Shown here: piece by piece, positions 11,758-12,439 of the stretch
Layout of the letters: every line of letters starts with the position of its first letter
How positions within the stretch are numbered: position 1 is the stretch's first letter
Source of the DNA: a bacterium
Lineage (GTDB): Bacteria > Elusimicrobiota > Elusimicrobia > UBA1565 > UBA9628
Reading direction: 5' to 3'
DNA: 12,439 nucleotides
NCBI GenBank assembly: GCA_021790955.1
Contig: JAJYFI010000015.1
Coordinates: 1-12,439 of the forward strand
Translations under genes and position numbers: made by a program
Notes under the pieces: generated by a model
Databases searched by the model: none
Seen by the model: the letters and a program-made list of their open reading frames with translations, nothing else
Told to the model about the DNA's origin: nothing

Positions 11758-12439
11758 CAGACCTCCTGCAGATAAATGACCTTGGGCTCGGCGCCCAACT
11801 CCTCAAGCAGCCTGCGCGCCCGCGGGCTCGCGGCGAGCTTCGAGACTTCGCTGTTGGGGTCGTTAAGGTCGCCGAAGGCGATCGCCTGAGCGGGACAGAC
11901 CGTCTGGCAGGCCACGACATAATCGCCTTCTCGCAATTCCCGGTTCTCCTCGCGCGCCTTGTCCTTGGCCCGCTGCAGCCGGTGATAGCAGAACAGGCAT
12001 TTCTCGACGATGCCTTTATATCGGACGGACACGTCGGGATTGAAAGGCACCCTGGCGTGTTGGGGCCATTGGGGCTCGTCCCAATTGAAGAATTTGCAGG
12101 TGTAAGGGCAGGCGTTGACGCAGTAGCGACAGCCGATGCAGCGGGCATAGACTTGCCCCACGATTCCCTCGGGCGACAGAAAGGTCGCCGAAACGGGGCA
12201 GACGTGGATGCAGGGAGGATCGTCGCATTGCTGGCAGAGCATGGGCTTCAAGCTTTGACGGACGCGGCCATCCTGATTCGTGGTCTCGGGCAGGATTTTG
12301 AGCCAACGGATGACGCGGCCCAAGGAAGCCTCTTCGGGCGTGCCGAACATCATGTTGCACTCAACCGAGCAGGCGACGCTGCAGGCCTGGCAGCCCGTGC
12401 AGCGGTCCAAATCGATGACCATCCCCCAGCGGGGCTCTT
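11757..12439 (-). CDS. Four-cluster ferredoxin subunit, ActB/NrfC-like (5' end outside window)
   Basis: Electron-transfer partner of the adjacent NrfD-like subunit. Cysteine groups in order: CTGCQACSVACSVEC, CQQCDDPPCIHVCP, CIGCRYCVNACP, and CLFC followed by CQTVCP. This is the sixteen-cysteine pattern for four [4Fe-4S] clusters seen in NrfC, DmsB and the ferredoxin part of ActB. An ATG exists at 12422, but the frame stays open to the right edge and reads EPRWG before it; RWGMVIDLDRCTGC is an internal sequence in such proteins, so the true start lies further right. An N-terminal molybdopterin-like domain, as in ActB, could lie beyond the edge. It ends one base into the NrfD-like start. Identity of the larger complex cannot be settled from what is visible. 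Confidence 0.9.
   Translation of the reverse strand, partial: EPRWGMVIDLDRCTGCQACSVACSVECNMMFGTPEEASLGRVIRWLKILPETTNQDGRVRQSLKPMLCQQCDDPPCIHVCPVSATFLSPEGIVGQVYARCIGCRYCVNACPYTCKFFNWDEPQWPQHARVPFNPDVSVRYKGIVEKCLFCYHRLQRAKDKAREENRELREGDYVVACQTVCPAQAIAFGDLNDPNSEVSKLAASPRARRLLEELGAEPKVIYLQEV
11762..11767 (-). promoter_or_regulatory. Strong Shine-Dalgarno of the NrfD-like gene
   Basis: AGGAGG on the minus strand, 4 bases before the ATG at 11757 and inside the end of the ferredoxin gene. With the TGATG stop/start overlap it indicates coupled, roughly equal translation of the two complex subunits. Confidence 0.7.

Overview
The window is high-GC bacterial DNA (about two thirds G+C by eye) with densely packed genes. 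No rRNA, tRNA, CRISPR array or transposase gene was seen. The content points to a Gram-negative bacterium living with little or no oxygen: five radical SAM enzymes from five different subfamilies, CRP/FNR-type promoter sites, and a membrane NrfC/NrfD-type (ActB/ActC-like) iron-sulfur/quinone module. The lineage cannot be fixed from the sequence. The mix of high GC, REP-like palindromes, many radical SAM genes and ActBC-like genes would suit several uncultured phyla (for example Elusimicrobiota or deltaproteobacterial lineages), which is only a guess.

Layout. (1) Minus strand, 1-2523: a B12-binding-type radical SAM protein, then two tandem class I SAM methyltransferases, the second running off the left edge. 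(2) 2524-2638: a divergent promoter region with a sigma70-like promoter reading left and a CRP/FNR-type palindrome serving a promoter reading right. (3) Plus strand, 2639-8531: a tightly coupled operon of TatD-linked-type radical SAM protein, a COG2108-like radical SAM protein, an RlmN-like radical SAM/isochorismatase fusion, a tyrosine phenol-lyase-type PLP enzyme, and a FabF-type ketosynthase. Two back-to-back hairpins lie at the lyase/ketosynthase junction. (4) 8585-9646: an AhbD/NirJ-like radical SAM/SPASM protein with its own CRP/FNR-type promoter. (5) Minus strand, 12439-9675: an ActB/NrfC-like ferredoxin subunit (cut by the right edge), an ActC/NrfD-like membrane subunit, and a secreted protein of unknown function carrying a REP-like palindrome in its reading frame.

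The most interesting reading is that regions 1-4 form one undescribed, anaerobically expressed biosynthetic locus. It combines five radical SAM enzymes, two methyltransferases, a C-C lyase acting on tyrosine (or a relative), a hydrolase domain and a ketosynthase. Two promoters in it share the palindrome TATGA-N6-TCATA with the same 29.5-bp distance from its centre to the -10 box, which places it at -41.5, the class II activation position of CRP/FNR regulators. The product is not deducible from sequence. A phenol- or tyrosine-derived small molecule, a modified lipid or a modified tetrapyrrole are all compatible. The respiratory genes at the right read the other way and are probably a separate operon.
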